Assembly: GCF_030704825.1 (NCBI RefSeq)
Contig: NZ_JAUYNX010000021.1
Location: 124,001-188,000, forward strand
Direction: 5' to 3'
DNA length: 64,000 bases
Source of the DNA: Brevundimonas sp.
Lineage (GTDB): Bacteria; Pseudomonadota; Alphaproteobacteria; Caulobacterales; Caulobacteraceae
Positions within the stretch are counted from its first letter, which is position 1, and every line of letters begins with the position of its first letter. The position numbers and the translations under genes were made by a program. The notes under the pieces are model-generated. The model was not told the DNA's origin. It saw only the letters and a program-made list of their open reading frames with translations, and made no database searches. Shown in pieces: positions 8,775-17,831 of this stretch.

Positions 8775-8860
8775 GCCGGACTCCCGCGCGTCATGTTTGA
8801 GGGGGTTTCATAGCCGGAAAACCCGGTCAGGATGCACGGAACGTCCAGCGGAGTCTTCGG

Positions 8861-9376
8861 ATGCGTATTTGGGTTCTCCTGTCCGCCCTGATCGTGTGCG
8901 GTTTTGCGGCCCCGGGAGCCATGGCCCAGGCCGGTCCGCCGCCGTTGCGGGTCAGGGTGCTGCTGGCCTCTTCCCCGCATCTCGACGCCACGGCGCGGAC
9001 CCAACACGACGCCATGCTGCAGAGCCTGTCGGCGGGCGGGCCGTCCGGCGGCTGGTTCGAAATTCTGCCGACCGGGCTGGACCTTGCCGAGTTCGAGCAC
9101 TGCACCATCTCGGCCCAGGACACCCGCACCTGCGCCAGCCGCCAGTTGGCCGAACAAGGGGCGACCGGCGCGACGATCGTCGTCCTCGCCGGCGGCGAGG
9201 CGGACCACGCAAGCTGGATCTGCGTGGGGACAGGCGCACGACCGACCTCGCCCGATCGGCAGGCTATTCGCTTCGACCTGAACGCGGGCCTCGACGCCGC
9301 ATCTCCGAAGCGGATGGAGACCCGCGCGGCGGCGGCCGGCTGCATTACCAGCGCGGGCGCCGAGAGCGGCTGGTAG
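8861..9376 (+). CDS. Predicted secreted protein of unknown function
   Basis: A 171-residue protein with a clear signal peptide (MRIWVLLSALIVCGFAA, then GAMAQA, likely cut near residue 23). The mature part has a core that reads like an alpha/beta protein (LRVRVLLASSP, ATIVVLAGGEADH) and four cysteines that could form two disulfides in the periplasm (CTIS, TCAS, WICVG, GCIT). I do not recognise the family. It diverges from the antiporter and converges with fabB, ending 6 bases before it. Confidence 0.65.
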   Translation: MRIWVLLSALIVCGFAAPGAMAQAGPPPLRVRVLLASSPHLDATARTQHDAMLQSLSAGGPSGGWFEILPTGLDLAEFEHCTISAQDTRTCASRQLAEQGATGATIVVLAGGEADHASWICVGTGARPTSPDRQAIRFDLNAGLDAASPKRMETRAAAAGCITSAGAESGW

Positions 9377-9382
9377 CGCCGG

Positions 9383-10612
9383 TCAGACCTTGCTGAGGAT
9401 CAACGTGCCGTTGGTCCCGCCGAAGCCGAAGCTGTTCGACATGACGTGCTTGAGCTCGCCGTCGTGGCGCTTGCGCAGGATCGGCATGCCCTCGAACTCG
9501 GGGTCGAGGTTTTCGATGTGGGCGCTCTCGGCGGCGAAGCCGTGCTTCATCATCAGCAGGCAGTAGATGGCTTCCTGCGCCCCGGCGGCGCCGAGCGAAT
9601 GGCCCGTCAGGGACTTGGTCGAGGAGATCATCGGCATCTGGTCGCCGAAGACGTTGCGCACCGCCCCCATCTCCTTGGAGTCGCCGACCGGGGTCGAGGT
9701 GCCGTGCGGGTTGAGGTAGTCGATCTTCGGATTGCCGGCCATTTCCAGCGCGATCTTCATACAGCGCTCGGCGCCCTCGCCCGAGGGGGCGACCATGTCG
9801 TAGCCGTCGGAATTGGCGCCGTAGCCGGTGACCTCGGCATAGATGGTCGCGCCGCGGGCCACGGCCCGCTCATATTCTTCCAGCACCACGATGCCGGCGC
9901 CGCCGGCGATGACGAAGCCGTCGCGGGTCACGTCATAGGCGCGCGAGGCCTTCGACGGCGTTTCGTTGAAGTTGGACGACATGGCGCCCATGGCGTCGAA
10001 CATGTTGGACATGGACCAGTCGATGTCCTCGCAGCCGCCGGCGAAGACCACGTCCTGCTTGCCCCAGGCGATCTGTTCGGCGCCCGCGCCGATGCAGTGG
10101 GCGCTGGTCGCGCACGCCGAGCTGATCGAATAGTTGATCCCCTTGAGCTGGAACCAGGTGGCCAGGACGGCCGAGGGGCCCGAGGCCATGGCCTTGGGCA
10201 CGGCGAACGGCCCGATCCGCTTGGGCGAATTCTTTTCGATGGTGGTGGCGGCGGCCTGGAGGATGATCTGGGTCGAGGGGCCGCCCTCGCCGACGATCAG
10301 GCCGATGCGGTCGGACTGGATCTCCTCGGCCGTCATGCCGGAATCCTTCAGCGCCTCCTCGAAGGCGATGTGGCCCCAGGCCGTGCCGTTGGCGAGGAAG
10401 CGGGCGGCGCGGCGGTCGACCAGCGGGGCCCAGTCCTCGGCCGCGACGCCCAGGGCCGGCGGGGCCCAGACCTGGGAGCGGAAGCCGTATTTGATGTGGT
10501 CCGGGGCGGCGACCACGCCCGAACGGGCTTCGCGCAGCGAGGCCGCGACCTCGTCCTGACCCGTGCCGATGGAGGAGACGATACCCAGACCGGTGACGAC
10601 GACACGCCGCAT
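9383..10612 (-). CDS. fabB: Beta-ketoacyl-ACP synthase I
   Basis: Condenses malonyl-ACP with acyl-ACP and is needed for unsaturated fatty acids. The 409 residues have the thiolase-fold catalytic triad: Cys167 in SISSACATS, His in [11 protein letters not shown] and His in [15 protein letters not shown], plus the C-terminal [14 protein letters not shown]. It lies 61 bases downstream of fabA on the same strand; the fabA-fabB pairing supports FabB rather than FabF. Confidence 0.95.
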   Translation of the reverse strand: MRRVVVTGLGIVSSIGTGQDEVAASLREARSGVVAAPDHIKYGFRSQVWAPPALGVAAEDWAPLVDRRAARFLANGTAWGHIAFEEALKDSGMTAEEIQSDRIGLIVGEGGPSTQIILQAAATTIEKNSPKRIGPFAVPKAMASGPSAVLATWFQLKGINYSISSACATSAHCIGAGAEQIAWGKQDVVFAGGCEDIDWSMSNMFDAMGAMSSNFNETPSKASRAYDVTRDGFVIAGGAGIVVLEEYERAVARGATIYAEVTGYGANSDGYDMVAPSGEGAERCMKIALEMAGNPKIDYLNPHGTSTPVGDSKEMGAVRNVFGDQMPMISSTKSLTGHSLGAAGAQEAIYCLLMMKHGFAAESAHIENLDPEFEGMPILRKRHDGELKHVMSNSFGFGGTNGTLILSKV

Positions 10613-10673
10613 GATGGTTTCCCTTGTCAGTCTTCAGTCGCCGCGTTGTCCGCGGTCTATCGGTGAAAGCGGA

Positions 10674-11207
10674 TCAGCCGCCGACGGGTTCAGTCGAACC
10701 GCCGAACAGGCCCACGCGCATGTCCTGGCAGGTGTAGATGACCTGGCCGTCCGCCTCGAGCACGCCATCGGCGATGCCCATGACCAGGCGTCGGTTGATC
10801 ACCCGCTTCAGGTCGATCTTGTAGACCACCTTCTTGACGTCGGGCTGGACCTGGCCGGTGAATTTGACCTCGCCGACGCCGAGCGCGCGACCCTTTCCCG
10901 GCCCGCCGATCCAGGCGAGATAGAAGCCGACCAGCTGCCACATCGCGTCCAGGCCCAGACAGCCCGGCATGACCGGATCGCCGATGAAATGGCACTGGAA
11001 GAACCAGAGGTCGGGATGGATATCCAGCTCGGCCTCGACATAGCCCTTGCCGTGGGCGCCGCCGTCGTCGTTGATCTGCGTGATCCGGTCGAACATCAGC
11101 ATCGGCGGGGCCGGCAGCTGGGCGTTGCCGGGTCCGAACAGTTCGCCCCGGCCCGAGGCCAGCAGGGCCTCATAGTCGAACGACGAGGGATTTTTCGACT
11201 GGCTCAA
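10674..11207 (-). CDS. fabA: 3-hydroxydecanoyl-ACP dehydratase/isomerase
   Basis: Dehydrates 3-hydroxydecanoyl-ACP and isomerises the product to the cis-3 isomer, the branch point to unsaturated fatty acids. The 177-residue hot-dog protein has catalytic His73 in [16 protein letters not shown] and Asp87 in the same block, as in FabA rather than FabZ. It is the first gene of a fabA-fabB operon. The ~110 bases upstream carry no regulator site that I can name. Confidence 0.95.
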   Translation of the reverse strand: MSQSKNPSSFDYEALLASGRGELFGPGNAQLPAPPMLMFDRITQINDDGGAHGKGYVEAELDIHPDLWFFQCHFIGDPVMPGCLGLDAMWQLVGFYLAWIGGPGKGRALGVGEVKFTGQVQPDVKKVVYKIDLKRVINRRLVMGIADGVLEADGQVIYTCQDMRVGLFGGSTEPVGG

Positions 11208-11317
11208 CAGCGGTCTCGCATTGTGAGGGCCTGACGCGCATGCGCGGCATGAGGCCGGGTGTTGCCGTGGGGTTACACGACCGGAACCGGCGGCTCAACA
11301 TTTTAGCGGCGGCGCGG

Positions 11318-11887
11318 TCAGGGCGCGGCCCGGCGTCCCGGGCCCGCGGGCCGGGCGGCGTTGCACAGAAGGCGGTCCTGGGCGCCGAAGACGTCGGCCT
11401 GGCGCACGAAGCCGCGCAGACGACGGGCGCGGACCTCGCACCAGCCTTCCTCGCATTCGTCCAGCGAGGCCAGGGAACGCGGCGCCAGCCGGGCCCGCAG
11501 GGGCGCGGTTACCGAGCGGCCGGCGCGGATCGGGATCTCGGCGTCCGAGGCGTTGAAGACGCTGCGGCGGCTGGAGACCACGCTGCGGTGGACCCAGGCC
11601 ACGGCCCCCTCGGGATCGCAGATCTTGCGCCACTCGGCGGTCTCGGCGATCACCTGCACCGGCAGGCCCGAGGCGCGGTATTCCCACAGGATGCGGTAGT
11701 CGAGACCGGGGCCGGAGCGCGCCCGCACCTCGTCGGACTTCAGCGACAGCCAGCGCGGCACGGGCTGGCCGCTCGGCGTCGGGCGGCCGTCCGGCATGGT
11801 CTGGCCGGCGCCGGCCAGGACGGCGGCGCCGAGCACGCCGGCGACGACAGCGAGCCTTTGGAGGCGGGAGCGAGCTTTGCTAGACAC
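11318..11887 (-). CDS. Secreted bacterial SH3-domain protein
   Basis: A 189-residue exported protein: signal peptide (LQRLAVVAGVLGAAVLAGAG), then a bacterial SH3 domain of the DUF1058 kind, with RWLSLKSDEVRARSGPGLDY at its start and WVHRSVVSSRRSV at its end, then a second SH3-like half (RSVTAPLRARLAP... GWCEVRARRLRGFV). Such domains bind peptidoglycan or modulate wall enzymes in the periplasm. It diverges from the 2-hydroxyacid dehydrogenase with 30 bases between starts, and a CtrA-type site lies 47-62 bases upstream of its ATG. Confidence 0.85.
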   Translation of the reverse strand: MSSKARSRLQRLAVVAGVLGAAVLAGAGQTMPDGRPTPSGQPVPRWLSLKSDEVRARSGPGLDYRILWEYRASGLPVQVIAETAEWRKICDPEGAVAWVHRSVVSSRRSVFNASDAEIPIRAGRSVTAPLRARLAPRSLASLDECEEGWCEVRARRLRGFVRQADVFGAQDRLLCNAARPAGPGRRAAP

Positions 11888-11917
11888 CGTCTGCGTCCGT
11901 GTAACCGAAGGCTCCCA

Positions 11918-12904
11918 ATGTCCGCGCCCAGACTTAAGGTCGTGTTAACCAGACGTCTGCCGGACGCGGTCGAGACGCGCATGCGCGAACTGTTCGACGC
12001 CGAGCTGAACCTGACCGACACGCCCATGGACCGGGCGGCGCTGGAAGCGGCGGTGCGCCGCGCCGACGTCCTGGTCCCGACCATCACCGACGCCATCGAC
12101 GCCGCGCTGATCGCCGCGGCCGGCGACCAGCTGAGGATGATCGCCAATTTCGGCGCCGGCGTGGACCACATCGACGTCGACGCCGCCGTGGGCCGGGGCC
12201 TGATCGTCACCAATACGCCGGGCGTCCTGACCGAGGACACCGCCGACCTGGCCATGGGCCTGATCCTCGCCGTCAGCCGCCGCATCGTGGAGGGCGCGCA
12301 GGTCGTCGCGGAGGGCCGGTTCGAGGGCTGGAACCCGACCTGGATGATGGGGCGCAAGCTGTGGGGGAAGCGTCTGGGCATCGTGGGCATGGGCCGGATC
12401 GGCCAGGCGCTGGCGCGGCGGGCCAGGGCCTTCGGCATGCAGGTCCACTACCACAACCGCAAGCCGGTCCCGGACATGATCGCCGAGGAACTGGGGGCGA
12501 CCTGGTGGGACGACCTGGACCAGATGCTGGCGCGGATGGACATGATCTCGCTGAACTGCCCGGCGACGCGGGAAACCCACCACCTGCTGTCCGCGGAGCG
12601 GCTGGCCCGGCTGCAGCCCCACGCCCTGCTGATCAACACCGCGCGCGGCGAGCTGATCGACGAGGCGGCCCTGGCCGACGCCGTGGCCCGGCGCGCCATC
12701 GCCGGAGTCGGACTGGACGTCTATGAGCACGAGCCGGCCGTCCACCCGGGCCTGCTGGGCCAGGCCAATGTCGTGCTTCTGCCCCACCTCGGGTCGGCGA
12801 CGATCGAGGCCCGTCAGGACATGGGCGACCGCGTCATCGCCAACATCCAGACCTTCGCCAACGGCCACCGGCCGCCCGATCGGGTGATCCCGGCGATGCT
12901 GTAA
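11918..12904 (+). CDS. D-2-hydroxyacid dehydrogenase (glyoxylate/hydroxypyruvate reductase-like)
   Basis: NAD(P)-dependent reductase of 2-oxoacids, 328 residues. Seen: NFGAGVDHID, the Rossmann motif GMGRIGQALARRARAFGM, and the catalytic Arg (INTARGE), Glu (DVYEHEPAVHP) and His (LLPHLGSAT). The layout fits the glyoxylate/hydroxypyruvate reductase branch; exact substrate is inferred. The frame is open far upstream, but ATG 11918 begins the family N-terminus (LKVVLTRRLPD). Codons 6-11 (CTT AAG GTC GTG TTA ACC) contain a perfect TTAA-N7-TTAA site and a TTA codon that is rare in this genome. Confidence 0.9.
   Translation: MSAPRLKVVLTRRLPDAVETRMRELFDAELNLTDTPMDRAALEAAVRRADVLVPTITDAIDAALIAAAGDQLRMIANFGAGVDHIDVDAAVGRGLIVTNTPGVLTEDTADLAMGLILAVSRRIVEGAQVVAEGRFEGWNPTWMMGRKLWGKRLGIVGMGRIGQALARRARAFGMQVHYHNRKPVPDMIAEELGATWWDDLDQMLARMDMISLNCPATRETHHLLSAERLARLQPHALLINTARGELIDEAALADAVARRAIAGVGLDVYEHEPAVHPGLLGQANVVLLPHLGSATIEARQDMGDRVIANIQTFANGHRPPDRVIPAML
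11934..11949. promoter_or_regulatory. CtrA-type binding site TTAA-N7-TTAA
   Basis: TTAA at 11934-11937, seven bases, TTAA at 11945-11948, followed by C: the full CtrA consensus. It is inside the first codons of the hydroxyacid dehydrogenase and 47 bases upstream of the divergent SH3 gene, so it could activate the SH3 gene, repress the dehydrogenase, or both. CtrA binding is inferred. Confidence 0.55.
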
Positions 12905-12969
12905 CCGCTCCGCGACTTGACGCGGCCCGAAACCTTGGGTTGGTAGGCGGCCGGGCAGGGGGCGTAATC

Positions 12970-15003
12970 ATGACCATCGGAATCACCGCGGCGACGCGGC
13001 TGGCGTTCTCGCGCCGGGGGCTTCTGGCCGGAGCGGGCGGCCTGGGCCTGGCGGCGGCGGCGGGACCGGCGGCGGCGCGCCAGGCGACGCCCTACGCCCT
13101 GGAGGATTTCTTCGCCCGGGACGGCGTGCGCTCCGTCGCCCTGTCCCCCTCCGGCGAACGCATCGCGATAATCCGCGAGACCTGGACCGGCGGACAGCGC
13201 CGCGCGGTCCTGGACACCCTCGACGCCGCCGACCTCACGCGTCCGCCGCTGCGGGCGCCGATCGGCGACGTCGATTGCGAAGCGATGGAGTGGGCCAGCG
13301 ACGACCGGCTTCTGGTCTGGGTGGCGGTGAAGACCCGCAGTTCGCTGGACCGCAGTTCCGCCCGGTCCCTGATCGCATCCGGCGGGGATGAAATCGTCTC
13401 GCGGCGGGTCATCTCGATCGATCCCGACACCGGGGGAGCCGTGGTCCTGTTCGGCGGCGACCAGCGCCGGATGCGCACGACCCACAATCTCGGCGTCACG
13501 GCCGACCTGCTGCACGACGATCCCGAACATGTGCTGATGATCGCTCCGACCGCGGCCCGGGGGATCGCCGCCCTGTACAAGGTCAACGTCCTGACCGGCC
13601 GGGCCGAGGAATTCGAGCGCGGCGACTTCGACACCGTGGGGTGGAAGACCCGCAACGGCGTGCCGGTGCTGCGCTACGACATCAACGACGCCGGCAACAC
13701 CTTCGAGATCATGGCCCGCGCCGTGGGAGAGCGGCAGTGGACCCTGGTGCGGCGGGTGCCGATCTTCGAGGCGCCGGAGTTCGCCTTCGTGTCCATGACC
13801 GACCGCGACGACGTCATCCTGGTTTCGGCGCGGCTGGACGGCGAGGACGTCCAGTCGGTCCGCGAGCTCAATCTGCGAACCCGCGAATACGGATCGCCCA
13901 TGACCAGCCGCGAGGGGGCCGATGTGGCCGGCGGGCTGACCGACGACCGGGGCGTCTACCTGGGCGCGGCCTACTGGAACGACCGGCTGGAGTACGATTT
14001 CGCCGAGGCCGGCCTGGCGCCGCACCACCGGGCCATGAACCGGTTCTTCGATGACAGCTGCAATGTTCGGCTGGACGACGTCGACCGGGCCCGCAACCGG
14101 TTCATCGCCTACGTCAGCGGCCCCCAGGAGCCGGGGGCCTGGTACCTCTACGACCGCGGGGCGCGCAGCTTCGTCAACCTGGCCCCGCGCACGGCCCTGT
14201 CGGCGGAGCGGCTGGCCCGGACCGAGGCGGTGGACGTGACGACCCGGGACGGCGCGACCATCCGCGCCTATCTGACCGCGCCCCCCGGCGGGGCCCCGGG
14301 CCCGCTGGTGGTCATGCCGCATGGGGGCCCCGAGGTGCGGGACGTGTTCGGATGGGACCGGACCGTCCAGGTGCTGGCGGCCCAGGGCTGGTGGGTCGTG
14401 CAGCCGAATTTCCGCGGTTCGGGCGGCTACGGCCGGGCGTTCGCCGGCGAGGGCTGGGGCCGCTGGGGCGAGCGGATGCAGGAGGACGTCGAGGACACGG
14501 TGGCCCAGGTGGTGCGCGAGCGCGGGCTGGACGGCGACCGGGTCGGCATCATGGGCATCAGCTACGGCGGCTACGCCGCCCTGATGGGCGCGGTGCGGCG
14601 GCCGGACCTGTACAAGGCGGCGATAGGCGTTTGCGGCGTCTACGACCTGCCGGAGATGCTGTCCTTCGCGCGGCGGGACGATCCCACGCCCCGCAACGAG
14701 ATCTACAACTACTGGGTCAAGCGGATCGGCGATCCGGGTGCGAACCACGACGCGCTGGACGCCGCCTCCCCGCGTCAGCGGGCCGAGGCGGTCCGTTGCC
14801 CGGTGATGCTGGTGCACGGGGTCGACGACCCGGTCGTGCCGGTGTTCCAGTCCCGACGGATGAAGGACGCCCTGCAGGCCGCCGGCCAGGTGAACGTGGA
14901 CTACGCCGAGATCCCCAACAGCGGCCACGCCGACTGGGAGGACGAGGTCGAACAGGCGCTGTTGCAGCGCTACGTCGCCCTGCTGCGCCGCGCCTTCGCC
15001 TAG
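12970..15003 (+). CDS. Exported S9 family (prolyl oligopeptidase-type) peptidase
   Basis: A 677-residue serine peptidase. The N-terminus has a Tat-like signal (FSRRGLLAGAGGLGL, ending AAARQA), so it is probably periplasmic. The middle is a divergent beta-propeller. The C-terminal alpha/beta hydrolase domain shows the catalytic Ser in GISYGGYAALMG, Asp in HGVDDPVVP and His in NSGHADWED. ATG 12970 is chosen because it begins the signal peptide. It overlaps the end of the convergent ThiF-like gene by 4 bp. Substrates are probably short peptides. Confidence 0.88.
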   Translation: MTIGITAATRLAFSRRGLLAGAGGLGLAAAAGPAAARQATPYALEDFFARDGVRSVALSPSGERIAIIRETWTGGQRRAVLDTLDAADLTRPPLRAPIGDVDCEAMEWASDDRLLVWVAVKTRSSLDRSSARSLIASGGDEIVSRRVISIDPDTGGAVVLFGGDQRRMRTTHNLGVTADLLHDDPEHVLMIAPTAARGIAALYKVNVLTGRAEEFERGDFDTVGWKTRNGVPVLRYDINDAGNTFEIMARAVGERQWTLVRRVPIFEAPEFAFVSMTDRDDVILVSARLDGEDVQSVRELNLRTREYGSPMTSREGADVAGGLTDDRGVYLGAAYWNDRLEYDFAEAGLAPHHRAMNRFFDDSCNVRLDDVDRARNRFIAYVSGPQEPGAWYLYDRGARSFVNLAPRTALSAERLARTEAVDVTTRDGATIRAYLTAPPGGAPGPLVVMPHGGPEVRDVFGWDRTVQVLAAQGWWVVQPNFRGSGGYGRAFAGEGWGRWGERMQEDVEDTVAQVVRERGLDGDRVGIMGISYGGYAALMGAVRRPDLYKAAIGVCGVYDLPEMLSFARRDDPTPRNEIYNYWVKRIGDPGANHDALDAASPRQRAEAVRCPVMLVHGVDDPVVPVFQSRRMKDALQAAGQVNVDYAEIPNSGHADWEDEVEQALLQRYVALLRRAFA

Positions 15004-15746
15004 GGTCCGCCCGGCCCGCACACCGGACATTCCGGGTCGGGAACGACGGCGACCGTTCGCGCGGTTCCGGCCAGGCCGTCGTAGAGCAGCAGGCGGCCCG
15101 TCAGGGGCGTGCCCGCGCCGGCGATCAGCTTGATCGTCTCGAGCGCGGCCATCGACCCGACCACGCCGGCCAGGGCGCCGACCACGCCGACCCGGGCGCA
15201 GGTTTCGGCCTCGGGCGGGGCGGCGGGCACGAGGCAGCGGTAGCAGGGCCGTCCGGCGAAGACGCCCAGCTGACCGCTCCAGCGGCCCAGGGCGCCCGAT
15301 ACGAGCGGGATGCGCGCCGCCACGCAGGCGGCGTTGACGGCGAAGCGGGTTCCGAAATCGTCGGTCCCGTCGACGACCACGTCGCAGCCCGCGATCAGGC
15401 GCGCGGCGCTGTCCGGGGTCAGGCGTTCGGCGACCGGTTCGATCCGGACGTGGGGGTTGAGCGCGGTCAGGGCCTCCGCCCCGGCCTCGACCTTGGCGCG
15501 GCCGATGTCGGACGTCGCGAAGCCGATCTGGCGCTGCAGGTTGGACAGGGCGACCGTGTCGTCGTCGATCAGGCGCAGGGTTCCGACCCCGGCCGCGGCC
15601 AGATAGAGGGCCGCCGGCGAACCGACCCCGCCCAGGCCGATCAGGCCCACGCGCGCGGCCCTCAGCCGCTGCTGTCCCGGCCCGCCCAGTTCGGCGAGCA
15701 CCAGATGGCGGGCGTAGCGTTCGATTTCGTCGTCGGAGAAGATCAC
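15000..15746 (-). CDS. ThiF/MoeB-type E1-like adenylyltransferase
   Basis: A 248-residue E1-like enzyme that adenylates the C-terminal glycine of a small sulfur carrier such as MoaD or ThiS. Seen: ERYARHLVLAELGGPGQQ, the nucleotide-binding GLGGVGSPAALYLAAAGVG, DDDTVALSNLQRQ with the Arg needed for adenylation, and the zinc cysteines CYRC and CPVCG. There is no rhodanese domain. No molybdopterin or thiamine genes lie nearby, so MoeB versus ThiF cannot be decided. Confidence 0.88.
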   Translation of the reverse strand: MIFSDDEIERYARHLVLAELGGPGQQRLRAARVGLIGLGGVGSPAALYLAAAGVGTLRLIDDDTVALSNLQRQIGFATSDIGRAKVEAGAEALTALNPHVRIEPVAERLTPDSAARLIAGCDVVVDGTDDFGTRFAVNAACVAARIPLVSGALGRWSGQLGVFAGRPCYRCLVPAAPPEAETCARVGVVGALAGVVGSMAALETIKLIAGAGTPLTGRLLLYDGLAGTARTVAVVPDPECPVCGPGGP

Positions 15747-15792
15747 CGTCCCCCGTTAGGCCGCGCCGGCCTTCAGGTCCACGCCGGCGCGG

Positions 15793-16182
15793 TCAGGCCG
15801 CCTTGCGGATGGACAGCAGGGCCTCGGCCTCGGCGGCCGTGAGGCGGGAGATGCAGGGCAGGCCGATGCGCTCCAGCAGGGCGGCGGGATCGCCGCAGAT
15901 GCCCATCGGCTCGGGCAGAAGGCGCGCCGCGACCGGCATGTCCGAGAGGATCCGTACGCCCGTGTGACGGGGATCGGTCAGAATCCGGCGCATCAGCCGG
16001 TCGAGATCGCCGCGGGCCCCTTCCAGCGCCTGGAGGATATGTCCCTCATGGAACATCAGGCAGCCGGTGACATGGTCGCGGCGATTGTTGCGTTCGGAGA
16101 CGCCGAGAATCTGGGCGATCGACAGGGTCGAAGCGCCGGTCGCTCCAACCGCTTCGCTGGCATAGATCACGCGATGAAGCAC
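15793..16182 (-). CDS. BLUF-domain blue-light sensor (single domain)
   Basis: A 129-residue protein that is almost entirely a BLUF domain, which binds FAD and senses blue light. The photocycle residues are present: Tyr7 (HRVIYAS), Asn32 (ERNNRRDHVTG) and Gln51 (ILQALEG), followed by RILTDPRHTGVRILSD. There is no EAL, GGDEF or HTH output domain, so it must signal by binding a partner, as other short BLUF proteins do. It diverges from hslV; a perfect 7-bp dyad lies between them, 43 bases upstream of this start. Confidence 0.9.
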   Translation of the reverse strand: MLHRVIYASEAVGATGASTLSIAQILGVSERNNRRDHVTGCLMFHEGHILQALEGARGDLDRLMRRILTDPRHTGVRILSDMPVAARLLPEPMGICGDPAALLERIGLPCISRLTAAEAEALLSIRKAA

Positions 16183-16224
16183 GACGCTTCCCTTATATGG
16201 CGATTTGTGGGGTTAAGTTTGTCA

Positions 16225-16240
16225 ATGTAACGGGTTACAT
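16225..16240. promoter_or_regulatory. Perfect dyad (operator-like) between BLUF gene and hslV
   Basis: ATGTAAC and GTTACAT flank a 2-base centre (GG). The perfect 7-bp arms are typical of a dimeric regulator site. It is 43 bases upstream of the BLUF start and 84 bases upstream of hslV. The regulator is unknown; the site could also serve hslV. Confidence 0.55.
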
Positions 16241-16323
16241 CGGCCATAATGTGGCCGAGCGTCACCGTTGAATTCGCTTCGATTCCGCTTGCCGGGCCGC
16301 ATTTCGGTCGCCATCTGAAATGG

Positions 16324-16881
16324 ATGATGAACGCGAACCCCAACTTCCCCGACTGGCACGGCACCACCATCCTGGCGGTGCGCAAGAACGGCCGCACGGT
16401 CATCGCCGGCGACGGCCAGGTCTCGATGGGACCGACCATCGTCAAGGGCGCGGCGCGCAAGGTGCGGACCCTCGCCGGCGGCAAGGTGCTGGCGGGCTTC
16501 GCCGGCGCCACGGCCGACGCCTTCACCCTGATCGAGCGGCTCGAGGCCAAGCTGGAGCAGTATCCGGACCAGCTGGCGCGGGCCTGCGTCGACCTGGCCA
16601 AGGACTGGCGCACCGACCGCTACCTGCGCCGGCTCGAGGCCATGCTGCTGGTCGCGGACAAGAGTTCGATCTTCACCGTCACCGGCGTCGGCGACGTGCT
16701 GGAGCCGGAACACGGCGTGGCCGCGGTCGGATCGGGCGGCAATTTCGCCCTGTCGGCAGCCCGCGCCCTGCTGGACCACACGGAGATGGACGCCGAGGCG
16801 ATCGCCCGCCGGGCCATGGCCATCGCGGCGGACATCTGCGTCTACACCAACGGGAATCTGACCGTGGAGACCCTGGACTGA
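16324..16881 (+). CDS. hslV: ATP-dependent protease peptidase subunit HslV
   Basis: Threonine protease of the HslVU (ClpQY) complex, which degrades misfolded cytoplasmic proteins. The active N-terminal Thr is exposed after processing and lies in [13 protein letters not shown], followed by [11 protein letters not shown] and the [14 protein letters not shown] helix. ATG 16324 (or 16327) gives a short propeptide as in related HslV; the longer frame from 16249 has no family similarity. A CTTGCCG...CGCCATCT pair just upstream looks like sigma-32 elements but would put the transcript start at the ATG. Its partner hslU is 1.5 kb downstream instead of adjacent. Confidence 0.95.
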   Translation: MMNANPNFPDWHGTTILAVRKNGRTVIAGDGQVSMGPTIVKGAARKVRTLAGGKVLAGFAGATADAFTLIERLEAKLEQYPDQLARACVDLAKDWRTDRYLRRLEAMLLVADKSSIFTVTGVGDVLEPEHGVAAVGSGGNFALSAARALLDHTEMDAEAIARRAMAIAADICVYTNGNLTVETLD

Positions 16882-16947
16882 CCCTGACAAGGATTTAACG
16901 GGACAGCCCCGCTTCGCTGGCGTTCCATGCCGGGCGGAGGATTTCCC

Positions 16948-17808
16948 ATGCGCCGTCTCGCCGTTCTCGCCCTGGCCCTGGCCTTGCTGGCGGCCCCCGT
17001 GGCCGCACAGGAGCCCGATGTCGCCCCCGTCGTGGCCGCCGAGCGGGGCTTCGCCGCGGATGCGCCCTCGATGGGGATCGCCGGCAGTTTCAACAAATGG
17101 TCGGTCCCGGAAGCGATCGTGATCGGCGGCGGGCGGGCCCAACGGATCGGCGAGGTCTATCCCGACCGGCCCAGACCTGCCGACGAACCCTTGCTGGAGT
17201 GGTGGCCGAATTTCGCGGGCATTTCGCGTTCGGGCGACCTGGGCTTCACCACCGGCGGCGTCGCCGTCAACGGCCAGCGCACCGGCCACTACTTCACCAT
17301 CTGGAAGCGCCAGCCCGACGGATCGTGGAAATGGGTCTACGACGGCGGCTCCGGGGCCAGCGCGGCGGACGTGCCGGGTCCGGAGATCGAGCCCGTGATT
17401 CTGCCGATGGCGCCGCAGGGTTCGGGGTCGGCGGAACAGGCCATGATCGAGGTCGAGGCCATGGAGGCCGAACTGGCCGCCTTCGCCCACGACCAGAAGA
17501 CGGTCCACCTGCGCATGCTTGCTGACAACGGGCGGCTCTATGTGGCGCCTCTTCCGCCGGCGATCGGGCGCGAGGCTTTCGCCGGGGCGCTGGCGGAATG
17601 GCCGGCCGGGTTCGCCTTCGGCCCCGCCGAGGGCGGCGGGTCGTCGCAGGCGGGGGATCTGGTCTGGACCTATGGAGGGGCGGCCTGGAGGCGGGACGGG
17701 CAGGCCCGGACCGGCCACTATGTGCGGCTGTGGCAGCGGCAGGAGGAAGGCTGGAAAATCGTCCTGGCCCAGCTGATCCCCGCCCCGCCGCCTCCCGCCG
17801 GAGGCTGA
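16948..17808 (+). CDS. Secreted protein with two NTF2/SnoaL-like domains (DUF4440-like)
   Basis: A 286-residue exported protein with a signal peptide (MRRLAVLALALALLAAPVAA) and GGAGGA just upstream of ATG 16948. It appears to contain a duplicated NTF2-like cone fold: each half ends with a similar strand pair, RTGHYFTIWKRQPDGSWKWVYDG in outline in the first half and RTGHYVRLWQRQEEGWKIVL in the second. Such domains often bind small ligands; no catalytic residues can be assigned. It sits between hslV and the GxxExxY cassette. Confidence 0.75.
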   Translation: MRRLAVLALALALLAAPVAAQEPDVAPVVAAERGFAADAPSMGIAGSFNKWSVPEAIVIGGGRAQRIGEVYPDRPRPADEPLLEWWPNFAGISRSGDLGFTTGGVAVNGQRTGHYFTIWKRQPDGSWKWVYDGGSGASAADVPGPEIEPVILPMAPQGSGSAEQAMIEVEAMEAELAAFAHDQKTVHLRMLADNGRLYVAPLPPAIGREAFAGALAEWPAGFAFGPAEGGGSSQAGDLVWTYGGAAWRRDGQARTGHYVRLWQRQEEGWKIVLAQLIPAPPPPAGG

Positions 17809-17831
17809 GCCGCTCCCCGCTGCCGCCAACT

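Noticed and set aside
16288-16316. CTTGCCG-N14-CGCCATCT ahead of hslV as a sigma-32 promoter
   Set aside because: Elements match well, but the transcript would begin at the ATG itself, leaving no leader or ribosome binding site; kept only as a remark.
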